IMG/VR virus record: IMGVR_UViG_3300021389_000031
Span: 1 to 53,085 of that record
Strand: one strand, 5' to 3'
DNA length: 53,085 nt
Origin: a virus
Positions 22,633-31,848 of this stretch are shown here, piece by piece (position 1 is the first letter of the stretch; the number at the start of each line of letters is the position of its first letter). The notes under the pieces are model-generated. The model was not told the DNA's origin and did no database searches. It saw only the letters and a program-made list of their open reading frames with translations. The position numbers were made by a program, and so were the translations under genes.

Positions 22633-23289
22633 ATGGTTAAGCTCGTCAACCGCGCAAAGATGACCACGGCAACGACTGGCACGGGAACAATCACTCTCGG
22701 GTCGGCCTCTGCGGGCTACCAGACCTTTGCTGACGCGGGTGTGGTTGATGCGGATGTGGTCAGCTATGTCATCGAGGATGGCAACGACTGGGAGATCGGG
22801 ACCGGAGCCTATACGGCATCTGGCACCACGTTGTCTCGTTCTGTCTCTGAGAGTTCAAATGCAGATTCTGCGCTGAACTTGACCGGGGCCGCTGCGGTTT
22901 TTGTGTCGGCCATTGCGTCTGATATTGTCACGCCGGGTAACACCCAGACCCTCACCAACAAGACCCTGACAAGCCCAGCGATTGGCGGGACCATCCTTGA
23001 AGAGGTCTATGCCATAACGGGCACCTCGCCTGCGCTTGACCCTGACAATGGGTCAATCCAGACATGGACATTAAGCGGGGCGTCTACGCCTTCGGATAAC
23101 TTATCCTCGGGTGAGGCTATCACGCTGATGATTGACGATGGGGCCGCAAACACGATCACATGGCCGACGATGATTTGGGTCAATAACGCAGGTTCCGCCC
23201 CGACTTTGGCTACCTCAGGCTATACGGTTATTGCACTGTGGAAGGTATCCACAACGCTCTATGGCGCACTTGTAGGGGATGGATCGTAA
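22633..23289 (+). CDS. Fibre-type structural protein, 218 aa
   Basis: Starts MVKLVNRAKMTTATTGTGTI, then AGYQTFADAGV and TLSRSVSESSN, with NTQTLTNKTLTSPAIGG in the middle. Both features are typical of phage fibre or tail-associated proteins from Rhodobacteraceae and cyanophages. GC-rich. TAATG overlap with the next gene, so the cassette is a tight operon. Confidence 0.72.
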   Translation: MVKLVNRAKMTTATTGTGTITLGSASAGYQTFADAGVVDADVVSYVIEDGNDWEIGTGAYTASGTTLSRSVSESSNADSALNLTGAAAVFVSAIASDIVTPGNTQTLTNKTLTSPAIGGTILEEVYAITGTSPALDPDNGSIQTWTLSGASTPSDNLSSGEAITLMIDDGAANTITWPTMIWVNNAGSAPTLATSGYTVIALWKVSTTLYGALVGDGS

Positions 23290-23876
23290 TGTTGTGGCAT
23301 AAAGCGATAGGGGCTGGGGGACTTGTAGGCGGAGGCGGAGGCGGTGGCGGTGAGGTCACTTTTGTAGGGGCCGTGGTTGATGATGGAACTTTTGCGAGTA
23401 CTATCGGGGCGGATGATTGTGTTATCTTGGTCCAAGGCAAGGGTGGCAGTAACCCATCGAGTGCCCCAGATGGATTTACTTTGCTGGCATCTAGCGTAAG
23501 CAACGCCTTTTGGGCTGCGGCGTATTACTCATTTGGGGCGCAGAGTATCAGTCTAACGGCTAACTATGGGGTGGCGTTTGCATTCACTGGCACAAGCTCG
23601 GCCCTTGCTCCAACAGTGGCTAGTATCGAGGGTTTTGATGATACCGCTGACCCGCCTTCGCTGACAGGATTTTCTGGGGGAGATATGGTTGTTGCTGGTG
23701 CTTGTTTTGATGGTGCATCCATCGACTCTGGGCCTATCGGGTTTATTTCTACGCTGAATGGCAGAATTGGGGCCGCGTATAATGGCAGCACCACATCGAC
23801 GGAAGATCCCCCCGGTTTTGGGACCTCGGGTGACGATGAGTGGATCGCGTTTACGATCAAAGTCCAAGCAGGGTAA
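23289..23876 (+). CDS. Fibre-cassette protein with Gly-rich hinge, 195 aa
   Basis: The ATG at 23289 overlaps the previous stop. Residues 1-22 are a poly-Gly hinge (GAGGLVGGGGGGGG) followed by an Ala/Ser/Gly beta domain resembling short adhesin heads. The flexible Gly run may link the tip to a stalk. GC-rich; no enzyme motif. Confidence 0.68.
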   Translation: MLWHKAIGAGGLVGGGGGGGGEVTFVGAVVDDGTFASTIGADDCVILVQGKGGSNPSSAPDGFTLLASSVSNAFWAAAYYSFGAQSISLTANYGVAFAFTGTSSALAPTVASIEGFDDTADPPSLTGFSGGDMVVAGACFDGASIDSGPIGFISTLNGRIGAAYNGSTTSTEDPPGFGTSGDDEWIAFTIKVQAG

Positions 23877-23885
23877 GGAATCATT

Positions 23886-24419
23886 ATGTATATAAAACTC
23901 AAAGACGGTATGCCCGAGAGGTATTCAATATCAAAGCTCAGAAAGGACAATCCCAATACATCATTTCCGAAGGAGGTGCCTGATGCGGCCTTGGCTGGGT
24001 GGGGCGTCTATGCCTACACCCGGAAGGCTCGACCAGACTACATCCCGGAAACGCAGAGTTGCTCTGAAGGCGACTTTGAACAGGTGGACGGGGAATGGTT
24101 TCTTGGTTGGGTGGTGACAGATAAACCTATCGCAGAAATCCGCGAATATTCAGAGATCACACGGATGGAGTTCTGCAACAACCTTGCCAATGTCGGGGTG
24201 CTAACCAACAAAGATGCAATTGATGTAGCGCGCGGTGACTGGCCATATGCGATGGCAGACTTCCTTAATTATCTGAATCCAGCGGAATCGCGGGGTATTC
24301 AGATCGAGTGGGCTACCGCTGCAAGTGTCCGCAGGATGCACCCATTCGTGCTCCTGTTGGGGTCTTGGCTCAACCTCACCGATGAGCAGGTCGACACACT
24401 GTTTGGCATCGGGGCCTAG
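23886..24419 (+). CDS. Fibre assembly-type protein, 177 aa
   Basis: The start MYIKLKDGMPERYSISKLRK, followed by NPNTSFPKEVPDAALAGWGV, resembles proteins found directly behind fibre genes in many phages and thought to help fibre folding. The helical C-terminal half has no motif. It closes the fibre cassette before the repeat protein. Function inferred from context only. Confidence 0.62.
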   Translation: MYIKLKDGMPERYSISKLRKDNPNTSFPKEVPDAALAGWGVYAYTRKARPDYIPETQSCSEGDFEQVDGEWFLGWVVTDKPIAEIREYSEITRMEFCNNLANVGVLTNKDAIDVARGDWPYAMADFLNYLNPAESRGIQIEWATAASVRRMHPFVLLLGSWLNLTDEQVDTLFGIGA

Positions 24420-24422
24420 TAG

Positions 24423-25166
24423 ATGCTCGGGTTTTCACCCCTTGCATCTGCACCGATTGGTGCCCTACCAATCACAGCCCTTCTCGCTGATGCAGTCGCG
24501 TCATCCTCCGGCACAAGCACGGTTGCAGGAGTTGGGTCATCAACAGCCGATGGTGTTGCGTCCATATCCGGCGTTGCATCCGTGTCTGCCGTTGGTTCGT
24601 CAACTGCTGATGCTGTTGCATCCATATCCGGGTCCGCAACAGTTGCTGCGGTCGGTGAAGCTACCGCAGACGCTGTGGCATCAATCGGTGGCACAAGCAC
24701 GGTATCGGCTGTAGGAGAGGCCACGGCAGACGCTACCGCCACCATATCAGGCACAAGCACAGTTGCCGCTGTAGGGTCGACTGTGGCCTTCTCTGATGCG
24801 TCTGCCACCATATCAGGCACAAGCACAGTTGCCGCTGTAGGGTCGGCTATCATTCTTGCAGAAGCCGCAGCAGGGGCTTCTGGTACAGTTACAGTCTCGG
24901 TGACAGGTGAGTCCACCTCGGAGAGTGTTGGTACGGTTACCAATACCAGTGTAATCTCCGTTGTTGGTTCCTCTACAGTAGACGGTGTGGTGGTGGTTTC
25001 GGGGGTAGGTGGTGTCTTGGTTTACCACCAAAGGCTTTTTGATACCAACTACAACAAGTCCCGGGTTGTATTCGCAACAGGTGAAAACAGGGTTGCTATC
25101 TTACCAATGTCGCCTAGGAAACCCACCCAAGATATCCGCCCAGAGAATAGAACAATGAGGATTTAA
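24423..25166 (+). CDS. Repeat-rich adhesin-like protein, chimeric, 247 aa
   Basis: Residues 20-180 consist of about seven tandem copies of roughly 22 residues around GTSTVAAVGSSTADAVASIS, in GC-rich DNA. The last ~50 residues (HQRLFDTNYNKSRVVFATGE) switch to AT-leaning codons like the following core genes. This looks like a fibre stalk grown by repeat duplication and fused onto a native C-terminus, at the right edge of the cassette. Confidence 0.7.
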   Translation: MLGFSPLASAPIGALPITALLADAVASSSGTSTVAGVGSSTADGVASISGVASVSAVGSSTADAVASISGSATVAAVGEATADAVASIGGTSTVSAVGEATADATATISGTSTVAAVGSTVAFSDASATISGTSTVAAVGSAIILAEAAAGASGTVTVSVTGESTSESVGTVTNTSVISVVGSSTVDGVVVVSGVGGVLVYHQRLFDTNYNKSRVVFATGENRVAILPMSPRKPTQDIRPENRTMRI

Positions 25167-25167
25167 G

Positions 25168-25488
25168 ATGAGTTTCAAATGGCCAAATAAAGGTAGTGAA
25201 GAGGTGCTGGACTACAGCTTGGACTGGTCCCGCTTCCTGCGTACCTCAGAGACCATCTCTTCCGTTGCTTGGTCAATCAACGACGAGGATGGGGTTAAAC
25301 AAAGCTTTACCACCCCTAACACTATCAATAACCTTACCCACGGAGGGGATACAAATAGTAACACCGTGGCTACTATCACACTCTCTGGTGGAACTAATAA
25401 CACTACCTACAAGCTCTACTGCGCTGTTACACTTAGTTCTGGGTATGTGGCTGAAAGAAGTGTAACCCTACGTATCAAGGAACGCTAA
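25168..25488 (+). CDS. Fibre-tail adaptor-type protein, 106 aa
   Basis: The pattern MSFKWPNKGSEEVLDYSLDW, then TLSGGTNNTTYKLYCAVTLS and ending RSVTLRIKER, is known to me from phage proteins annotated as fibre-tail adaptors: an immunoglobulin-like beta sandwich. It lies one base behind the repeat protein and one base before the tail tube A gene, which fits a connector role. Confidence 0.68.
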   Translation: MSFKWPNKGSEEVLDYSLDWSRFLRTSETISSVAWSINDEDGVKQSFTTPNTINNLTHGGDTNSNTVATITLSGGTNNTTYKLYCAVTLSSGYVAERSVTLRIKER

Positions 25489-25489
25489 G

Positions 25490-26182
25490 ATGGCTTATGA
25501 TTTTCTGGGTTTAACTAATGATGTTAATCGGCGTCTAAACGAAGTAGAACTTACCTCCATCACCTTTGCCAGTGCAGTAGGTTTCTACTCCTCCCTCAAA
25601 GAGGGGGTTAACTCTGCGTTGCGCACAATTAACCACCAAGAGTTTGAATGGCCCTTTAACCACATCCTAGCAGAGGAAGAACTCTCTGCTGGTGTAACTC
25701 GTTATGGATACCCTTCAGATGCAAAGAGTGTGGATATGGATAGCTTCCGTATCAAGCGTGACGCTACTCTTGGTAATGAAACTAAACGACTCCGTATACT
25801 CTCTTACGAGGACTACCTTGACAAACACGTAGATGATGAGTATAACACAGGGGATACGTCTATTCGTAGTATCCCTACACATGTATTCAGATCCCCCTCT
25901 CAAGAGTTTGGGGTCCATCCTGTCCCTGATAAGGATTACCCGCTAGTATACGAATACTACACCTTTCCCGCAGACCTGATTTTGCACTCAGATGTACCTA
26001 CAGTACCTGAGCAGTTTCGTTCTATCATTGTTGAAGGTGCCATGTATTACGCCTACATGTTCCGTGGGGACAATGAAAGTTCCCAACTCTCCCTGCAAAA
26101 ATTTAATCAGGGTATTAAAGATATGCGTGGTATCTATATCAACCGCTATGAATATCTTCGTGACACTCGGAAAGCCTTTTAA
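25490..26182 (+). CDS. Tail tubular protein A-like (gp11-type adaptor), 230 aa
   Basis: Ring below the portal. The start YDFLGLTNDVNRRLNEVELT, the helical first half and the following beta part (DFRSIIVEGAMYYAYMFRG-like C-terminal helix) match podovirus gp11-type adaptors by layout and length. Its stop overlaps the next ATG by one base, as expected for the A-B pair. Confidence 0.8.
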   Translation: MAYDFLGLTNDVNRRLNEVELTSITFASAVGFYSSLKEGVNSALRTINHQEFEWPFNHILAEEELSAGVTRYGYPSDAKSVDMDSFRIKRDATLGNETKRLRILSYEDYLDKHVDDEYNTGDTSIRSIPTHVFRSPSQEFGVHPVPDKDYPLVYEYYTFPADLILHSDVPTVPEQFRSIIVEGAMYYAYMFRGDNESSQLSLQKFNQGIKDMRGIYINRYEYLRDTRKAF

Positions 26183-27723
26183 TGCCTAACCAATGGCAAA
26201 CATTCCCAGTAGAATTTAAGGGTGGTTTGATTTCAAACCTCAGTCCTCTGCAACAGGGGATAAACGCTGTTGGCTCCGCTACAATCCTACAGAACTTCGA
26301 ACCCTCTAAAGATGGTGGGTATAAAAAGGTTCTTGGTTACAGCAAATACCTAGACAACGAGATCACAGGCTCTGGGCCTATTCTTGGGGTCAAAGTTGCT
26401 AACCCTGAAAAAGTTATTGCAGTCCGTAAGAACGGGAGTAGCGTCTCCCAGTACTGGATCAATGTGGGGGTTGCGTGGTCTTCCTTGGCTTCTGCTGCAT
26501 CTCTCGGGGGCAAGGTAAGGGGCGTCAGCTTTAACTTCAATGGCACACACAAGATTCTCTTTGTCGATGGCCTAAACAAACTGGCCCTCTTTGAGGATAC
26601 TACAGACACACTTAGCTTCCTCACCACCCCCTCAGATGTGGAAGGTGGATCTCAAGTAGCAATTTACAAGAACCACGTCTTTGTTGCAAAAGATACAGTG
26701 TTGTCTTTCTCTGCACCTTATGATGAGAGTGACTGGACTGTAGCTAATGGTGCAGGTACAGTTAATATCGGTCATAGCATTACTGGGTTGATCGTCTTCC
26801 GGGACCAACTCATTATCTTCAGCCGTAACAAGATCCAGAGGCTTGTTGGTAGTTCTGTCTCCGACTTCCAACTTGTACCTATCGCAGAAGATATTGGCTG
26901 TCTCTACTCTGACACGATTCAAGAAGTTGGTGGCGATGTCCTATTCATGGCCGCTGATGGTCTTCGGTTGTTGGGGGCTACAGAACGCCTTGGGGATTTT
27001 GGCCTAGAGGTTGCTTCCGCACCTATCACCAAAGATGCTCAAACCTTCGTCAATAGCTCAGAGATTTTCTCTAGTATTGTACTCCGGGGGAAAGCTCAAT
27101 ACCGAGTTTTTAGTTACATTTCCTCGGTCAACACTGAAAATTCACAAGGTCTTCTAACAACAAAGTTCTCGGACCAAGGTGCCTCTCGTATGGAGTGGGC
27201 TACCCTCAAGGGGTTTAAGGCTTATTGTGCAGATGGCAGATCTGTCCCCGGACAAGAGATCACTATAATAGGGGGAGACGATGGTTATGTGTACGAGTTG
27301 GAGACTCAAAGTAGTCGAGATGGGGAAGTCATTGAAGCAATCTTTCAATCCCCCTTCATGCCTATCACGGACCCTCAAAAACGTAAGACGCTGTACAAGT
27401 TGGCTCTTTATACAGATACATCAGGTACTTTTGAGATTGATCTAAATCTGTACTTTGACATCTTCAAAAATACCAACTATAATAGTACGGTAAAACCTAA
27501 CACCATCACCCTTCAAAGTTCTAGTGCTGGGGTTTACTTCTATGGTAGCACTAGCGCAGTTTATGGTTCTGCTCTCTATGGGGCGGAACTTGATAAAGTT
27601 TATGATACACCTTTGATTGGTTCAGGTAAGACTTTCTCTTTCCGTATTGAGGATAGTAGTACTAACCCCTCATTCACACTTGATACAGCCGTCTTTGAAT
27701 ACAGAGAGCACGATAGACAATGA
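26182..27723 (+). CDS. Tail tubular protein B-like (nozzle), 513 aa
   Basis: Tip of the short tail. The start NQWQTFPVEFKGGLISNLSP, repeated aromatic/Gly blades (KNHVFVAKDTVLSFSAPYDE, IVFRDQLIIFSRNKIQRLVG) and late TDTSGTFEIDLNLYFD are typical of beta-propeller nozzle proteins such as T7 gp12 and P22 gp10. The protein is shorter than T7 gp12 (794 aa). Next gene overlaps by ATGA. Confidence 0.8.
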   Translation: MPNQWQTFPVEFKGGLISNLSPLQQGINAVGSATILQNFEPSKDGGYKKVLGYSKYLDNEITGSGPILGVKVANPEKVIAVRKNGSSVSQYWINVGVAWSSLASAASLGGKVRGVSFNFNGTHKILFVDGLNKLALFEDTTDTLSFLTTPSDVEGGSQVAIYKNHVFVAKDTVLSFSAPYDESDWTVANGAGTVNIGHSITGLIVFRDQLIIFSRNKIQRLVGSSVSDFQLVPIAEDIGCLYSDTIQEVGGDVLFMAADGLRLLGATERLGDFGLEVASAPITKDAQTFVNSSEIFSSIVLRGKAQYRVFSYISSVNTENSQGLLTTKFSDQGASRMEWATLKGFKAYCADGRSVPGQEITIIGGDDGYVYELETQSSRDGEVIEAIFQSPFMPITDPQKRKTLYKLALYTDTSGTFEIDLNLYFDIFKNTNYNSTVKPNTITLQSSSAGVYFYGSTSAVYGSALYGAELDKVYDTPLIGSGKTFSFRIEDSSTNPSFTLDTAVFEYREHDRQ

Positions 27724-28985
27724 CCACTGGATATACTCGTCAAGATACCTCTAACAACATCGCCAATGGTAATACCATTGATGCGGATGATCTCGATCTG
27801 GAGTTCGATGCTGTCGATGCTGCCTTTAACAGTAGCACTGGTCACAGCCATGATGGCACTGCTGCTAACGGCTCTCCTATCACTGTTGTAGGCCCTGCAC
27901 AGGATATTGTCACCACAACCTCCCAGATGGCTCCTAAGACTACTAACACCTATGACCTCGGTTCTGCCACTAATCAGTGGAAGGATTTGTACATTGATGG
28001 TGTTGCGTATGTCGATGCGATTGATCTTAACGGTACTGTTATCACGGCTACAGCAGCCGAACTTAACATCCTTGATGGGGTAACGTCCACAGCGGCGGAG
28101 TTGAATATCCTTGATGGTGTGACCTCTACTGCAGCAGAACTTAACATCCTTGATGGTGCCACTCTTACGGTTACTGAACTCAATTATGTTGATGGTGTAA
28201 CCTCAGCTATCCAAACCCAGCTAGATGCTAAACAGACTCTCGACACTGGATTGACATCTATTGCAGGTCTAACCACTGCTGCGGATAAGATGATCTACAC
28301 CACTGCTCTAGATGTGTATGCTGTAGCGGATCTTACTGCGGCTGGCCGTGCCCTCCTTGATGATGCTAGTGCAGCCGCTCAACTTGTTACTTTGGGTCTT
28401 ACAGCTACCGCTGCAGAGTTGAACACTCTAGACGGTATTACAGCAACTGTGGGTGAGTTGAATATTCTTGATGGGGTCACTGCAACCACTGCTGAGATCA
28501 ATATCCTTGATGGTGTGACCTCTACTGCAGCAGAGCTTAACATTCTTGATGGTGCCACTCTTACAGTTACGGAACTCAACTATGTAGATGGGGTTACTTC
28601 TGCAATTCAGACTCAGTTGGCTGGTAAAGAGCCCATAGATGCAGAGATACTCCGTGCAGATATAGACGATAACTTGACCGCAGGCTACACTTCTACTGCC
28701 GTTAATGACGGCACAAAATCTAGTGGCACTTATACACCCACCCCGACTGGGGGTAACCTGAAACGTGTGGTCAACGGGGGCGCATTTACTCTTGCTGCAC
28801 CTACTGCCGCAGGGGATTATACACTCATTATTCAGATAACAAATAATGTTTCTGCGGGCACTATTACCCTAAGTGGTTTTAATACTTCAAGTGGTGCATT
28901 CACCACAGTAGACGGAGATGATTTTTTTGCCTACGTCACAAAATTAAATGGTTTCACTTCTATAAATATTGAGGCTTTGCAGTGA
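27720..28985 (+). CDS. Tail fibre with TAAELNILDGVT repeats, 421 aa
   Basis: N-terminal TGYTRQDTSNNIANGNTIDA and DLEFDAVDAAFNSSTGHSHD are the tail-binding part seen in marine podovirus fibres. Residues 110-310 hold about eight copies of (T)AAELN(I/T)LDG(V/A)T, a stalk repeat common in cyanophage and roseophage fibres; the DNA is a tandem repeat of ~36 bp and is prone to recombination. The end looks like a small knob. GTGA overlap with the next gene. Confidence 0.82.
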   Translation: MTTGYTRQDTSNNIANGNTIDADDLDLEFDAVDAAFNSSTGHSHDGTAANGSPITVVGPAQDIVTTTSQMAPKTTNTYDLGSATNQWKDLYIDGVAYVDAIDLNGTVITATAAELNILDGVTSTAAELNILDGVTSTAAELNILDGATLTVTELNYVDGVTSAIQTQLDAKQTLDTGLTSIAGLTTAADKMIYTTALDVYAVADLTAAGRALLDDASAAAQLVTLGLTATAAELNTLDGITATVGELNILDGVTATTAEINILDGVTSTAAELNILDGATLTVTELNYVDGVTSAIQTQLAGKEPIDAEILRADIDDNLTAGYTSTAVNDGTKSSGTYTPTPTGGNLKRVVNGGAFTLAAPTAAGDYTLIIQITNNVSAGTITLSGFNTSSGAFTTVDGDDFFAYVTKLNGFTSINIEALQ

Positions 28986-29593
28986 CTTTCCCTTACCCGA
29001 CCTCCTTAATAACGTCCGCGACGACGGCGGAGTTGCTACTTTTCGCGGAGGACGCTGCGGTTGTAGCGGCGGCGGCAACAACACACCAACTCGGTACACC
29101 GGGGTGGAGGCGTTGGGTTGTGGTGGTGCAGACCAGCTTTGACAGCAACACAGCAAACCCCATACCAGACGTGCCGACGATAACAGGCGTCAGCCACACC
29201 TACACAGACGGCAACAGCTACTCCTTTTCCGACGACGGGGAGGACAGCCGCGTGACGCTTTTTCACATACCAAACGGCACGGAGTTCCAGTTCTCTTACC
29301 TTGACACAACGCAAGGGAACCGGGGCGGAAGCCTCTCAGTATTTGTGCTTCGCGGCCCAAACCCTGACACGTTGACTGTTACCGACGAAGGCAACAGTGA
29401 CCCGACCACGGTCACGTTCGTAAAGCATGCCGTAACCATTGCTGCGGCACTTAATAACGCCGCAGCAGGGCCGTTAGACGCAAAATTCGACGTCGGGTCG
29501 TTTGGCGGTGGGATAGATATCAACCCGACTTCGGGGGTGTCCTACAGTGTCGTTGCCTCTAGGTGCGACTTTTACTCCCTAAAGTGGTACTGA
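28982..29593 (+). CDS. Fibre-associated protein, 203 aa
   Basis: GTG start overlapping the fibre stop. A Thr/Ser/Gly/Ala beta-rich protein (HTYTDGNSYSFSDDGEDSRV...) with GC-rich, odd codon use (many ACG and GGC), unlike the fibre before and the internal protein after it. A tip or accessory fibre protein acquired recently is the best reading. No motif for enzymatic activity. Confidence 0.62.
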   Translation: MTFPYPTSLITSATTAELLLFAEDAAVVAAAATTHQLGTPGWRRWVVVVQTSFDSNTANPIPDVPTITGVSHTYTDGNSYSFSDDGEDSRVTLFHIPNGTEFQFSYLDTTQGNRGGSLSVFVLRGPNPDTLTVTDEGNSDPTTVTFVKHAVTIAAALNNAAAGPLDAKFDVGSFGGGIDINPTSGVSYSVVASRCDFYSLKWY

Positions 29594-29633
29594 GGCTAGT
29601 GTAGTGCTTGGGCAGAGAATTAAGGTAGAATAA

Positions 29634-31103
29634 ATGGCTAAGAAGTTTCTTGGGTTCACCCCAGATCAACAATTCACCCTCCTCTCTAAGATGGGGTACT
29701 CTGGGCCTAAAGATCCAAAGTCGATGGAGCAGTTTCTAGCTGCATCACCTAGTGCTGCCAGTAAGATGGGGGCTTATACAAACAAGGCTCAGGAGCTTCT
29801 ACAGAAGCCTCTACAGATGGCTGATGGTGGTGTTGTGGCTAGTGCCCAAACAGATCTGGATGCCGCCCAGCAAGCCTATGCAGACGCCCAGAAAGCTTTT
29901 GCAACTAGCCCTGAAGACCCCTCTAAGATATCCGATCTCAGTACTACTACGCAGAACCTAGGGACTCAGACAGAGGCTTTCAAGGCTACTGCTATCCCTA
30001 CAGGTGCTGAGGCTGTCTCTGCTGCTATCCAAACTCCAGAAAGTCTTATCAAACCTTTCGAGGTGGCTAAGGTAGAGGAGAAACCAGAGCAACTGATTGC
30101 AACGGGTACTGGTCAGGTTCAAGCACCCAGTGTAGTCACCCCCACTACTGTTGTTGAAACTGCTCAAGCTACTGCCCCAGAGAAAACTGAAGCTGCTACT
30201 GTAGATACCACTAAGGTGGCCCCTGCTGTAGAACAGACTTTGGCTGATGTAACTGCTGCCACAGGAGAGCCTACAAAGGCTGCTACAGTCCAAGGTCAAC
30301 TTGAAGGTCTGATGGCACAGTTCGAGGGTGGGGCAACCCCTCCTTGGGCTTCTGGGGCTATGCGGCAAGCTATGGGGATTATGCAGCAGCGTGGCCTTGG
30401 GGCCTCGTCTATTGCAGGTCAGGCAGTTGTTCAGGCTGCTATGGAGTCTGCTATCTCTATCGCCTCTCAGGATGCAGCTACCACTGCCCAGTTTGAGATG
30501 CAGAACCTCAACAACGAACAGCAGACACTAATCTTCAAAACTCAGCAGCGTATCGCAGGTCTTTTCACTGACCAAGCTGCAGAGAATGCCTCTAAACAGT
30601 TCAATGCTGCTAGCCAGAACCAAGTAGACCAGTTCTTTGCTGGTTTGCAAGAGTCCGTATCACGATTCAACGCAGACCAAGTTAATGCCACCATGCAGTT
30701 CAATGCTGGCCAGACCAATGCTATCGAGCAGTTCAACTCCCAGATGTCTGCTCAAAGGGACCAGTTCAACGCAACGAACTCCCTCGTAATCTCTCAGGCT
30801 AACGCTCAGTGGCGTCAGAACATTGCTACACTAGACACTACGACCCAGAATGAAGCTAACCTGACTCTGGCTAAAGGTGCTATTGGACTTACTACCGCAG
30901 GTCTGGAACAGCTATGGCAGAAAGAGAGAGACTTGATGGCATTTGCCTTCCAAGCTTCCGAGAATGCTGGAGATCGTAGCCTTAAAATCCTTCTGGCAGA
31001 TAAAGAGATCTCAGCACAGAATAAGGCTGCAGCACAAGAAGAGAAAACATATATGGCAGCTACTGCGGTAAAACTCCTCTTTGGTGATGGGGGGCTATTC
31101 TAA
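29634..31103 (+). CDS. Internal virion protein, Ala/Gln-rich, 489 aa
   Basis: The first 80 residues hold FLGFTPDQQFTLLSKMGYSG and a DGGVV motif (LQMADGGVVASAQ); the rest is an Ala/Gln/Thr-rich long helix with a regular FNA(D/G)Q-type repeat (QFNAASQNQVDQF, QFNAGQTNAIEQFN). Such helical proteins form the ejection core of T7-like phages. Position between fibres and lysozyme fits an ejectosome component. Confidence 0.7.
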   Translation: MAKKFLGFTPDQQFTLLSKMGYSGPKDPKSMEQFLAASPSAASKMGAYTNKAQELLQKPLQMADGGVVASAQTDLDAAQQAYADAQKAFATSPEDPSKISDLSTTTQNLGTQTEAFKATAIPTGAEAVSAAIQTPESLIKPFEVAKVEEKPEQLIATGTGQVQAPSVVTPTTVVETAQATAPEKTEAATVDTTKVAPAVEQTLADVTAATGEPTKAATVQGQLEGLMAQFEGGATPPWASGAMRQAMGIMQQRGLGASSIAGQAVVQAAMESAISIASQDAATTAQFEMQNLNNEQQTLIFKTQQRIAGLFTDQAAENASKQFNAASQNQVDQFFAGLQESVSRFNADQVNATMQFNAGQTNAIEQFNSQMSAQRDQFNATNSLVISQANAQWRQNIATLDTTTQNEANLTLAKGAIGLTTAGLEQLWQKERDLMAFAFQASENAGDRSLKILLADKEISAQNKAAAQEEKTYMAATAVKLLFGDGGLF

Positions 31104-31846
31104 TGGATTATCAATACTCCTACACAGAAATGGATGCCTTGCTTAAAGATATTCTTTCTGGTAAAGTTAAGCAAGATAAAGAGGTCAGTGCTGATAAACC
31201 CAGTGCCAGTCTCCTTAGTCGTGTTGAGAAATCTCCTAGACCCAAGGCTCGTCCTTCTGGTCTTAGTAGTCTCCTTGAGTACTCTTTGGGCTTCCGTGAA
31301 GATGCTGCTAAAGCCAAACAAGAATTGGGTGTTCTAGCACCTGAAACAAGCCCCCGACCTAAAGCTCTTTCTGAGGCTCTCCCTAAGTCTGATGTTGGGA
31401 AGAGGTTGATGGTAGATCTGCAAAAGGATTTTGGTCTGACCAGCGAGCAGGCAGCAGGTTTTGTAGGTAACCTCCACCACGAGTCGGGTGGTTTTACTCA
31501 GTTGCAAGAGTTGAACCCACTGGTTCCGGGTTCTCGTGGTGGTGGTGGTTACGCTCAATGGACAGGTCCTCGTAGGGAGGCTTTTGAAACATGGGCCACA
31601 GAGGCAGGTCTCCCTTTGGACAGCTATGAAGCAAACTACGGGTTCTTGAAGTATGAACTTGAGAACACCTCAGAGGGTAACTTCTTGGGGAGTCTTCGCA
31701 AAGCCCAAGACTATCAAACTGCCGCTAATCTAGTTTCTAACCTCTTCCTTCGACCTAAAAAAGAAACTGCGAACCTGACTCGTAGGGGTCTCCTAGCTAA
31801 ACAGTACGCTTCAGAAATACCCTTCATGGCTCGTAAAGGTAAATAA
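31103..31846 (+). CDS. Virion lysozyme (phage tail lysozyme type), 247 aa
   Basis: Cuts peptidoglycan during DNA entry. The catalytic domain starts at about residue 95: FGLTSEQAAGFVGNLHHESG with the Glu of HHESGGF, then GGYAQWTGPRREAFETWA, matching the phage tail lysozyme fold (Phage_lysozyme2). The first 90 residues are a polar leader with PRPKA repeats. Placed in the ejection-protein block, so it is a virion component distinct from the M15 endolysin. Confidence 0.85.
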   Translation: MDYQYSYTEMDALLKDILSGKVKQDKEVSADKPSASLLSRVEKSPRPKARPSGLSSLLEYSLGFREDAAKAKQELGVLAPETSPRPKALSEALPKSDVGKRLMVDLQKDFGLTSEQAAGFVGNLHHESGGFTQLQELNPLVPGSRGGGGYAQWTGPRREAFETWATEAGLPLDSYEANYGFLKYELENTSEGNFLGSLRKAQDYQTAANLVSNLFLRPKKETANLTRRGLLAKQYASEIPFMARKGK

Positions 31847-31848
31847 CA

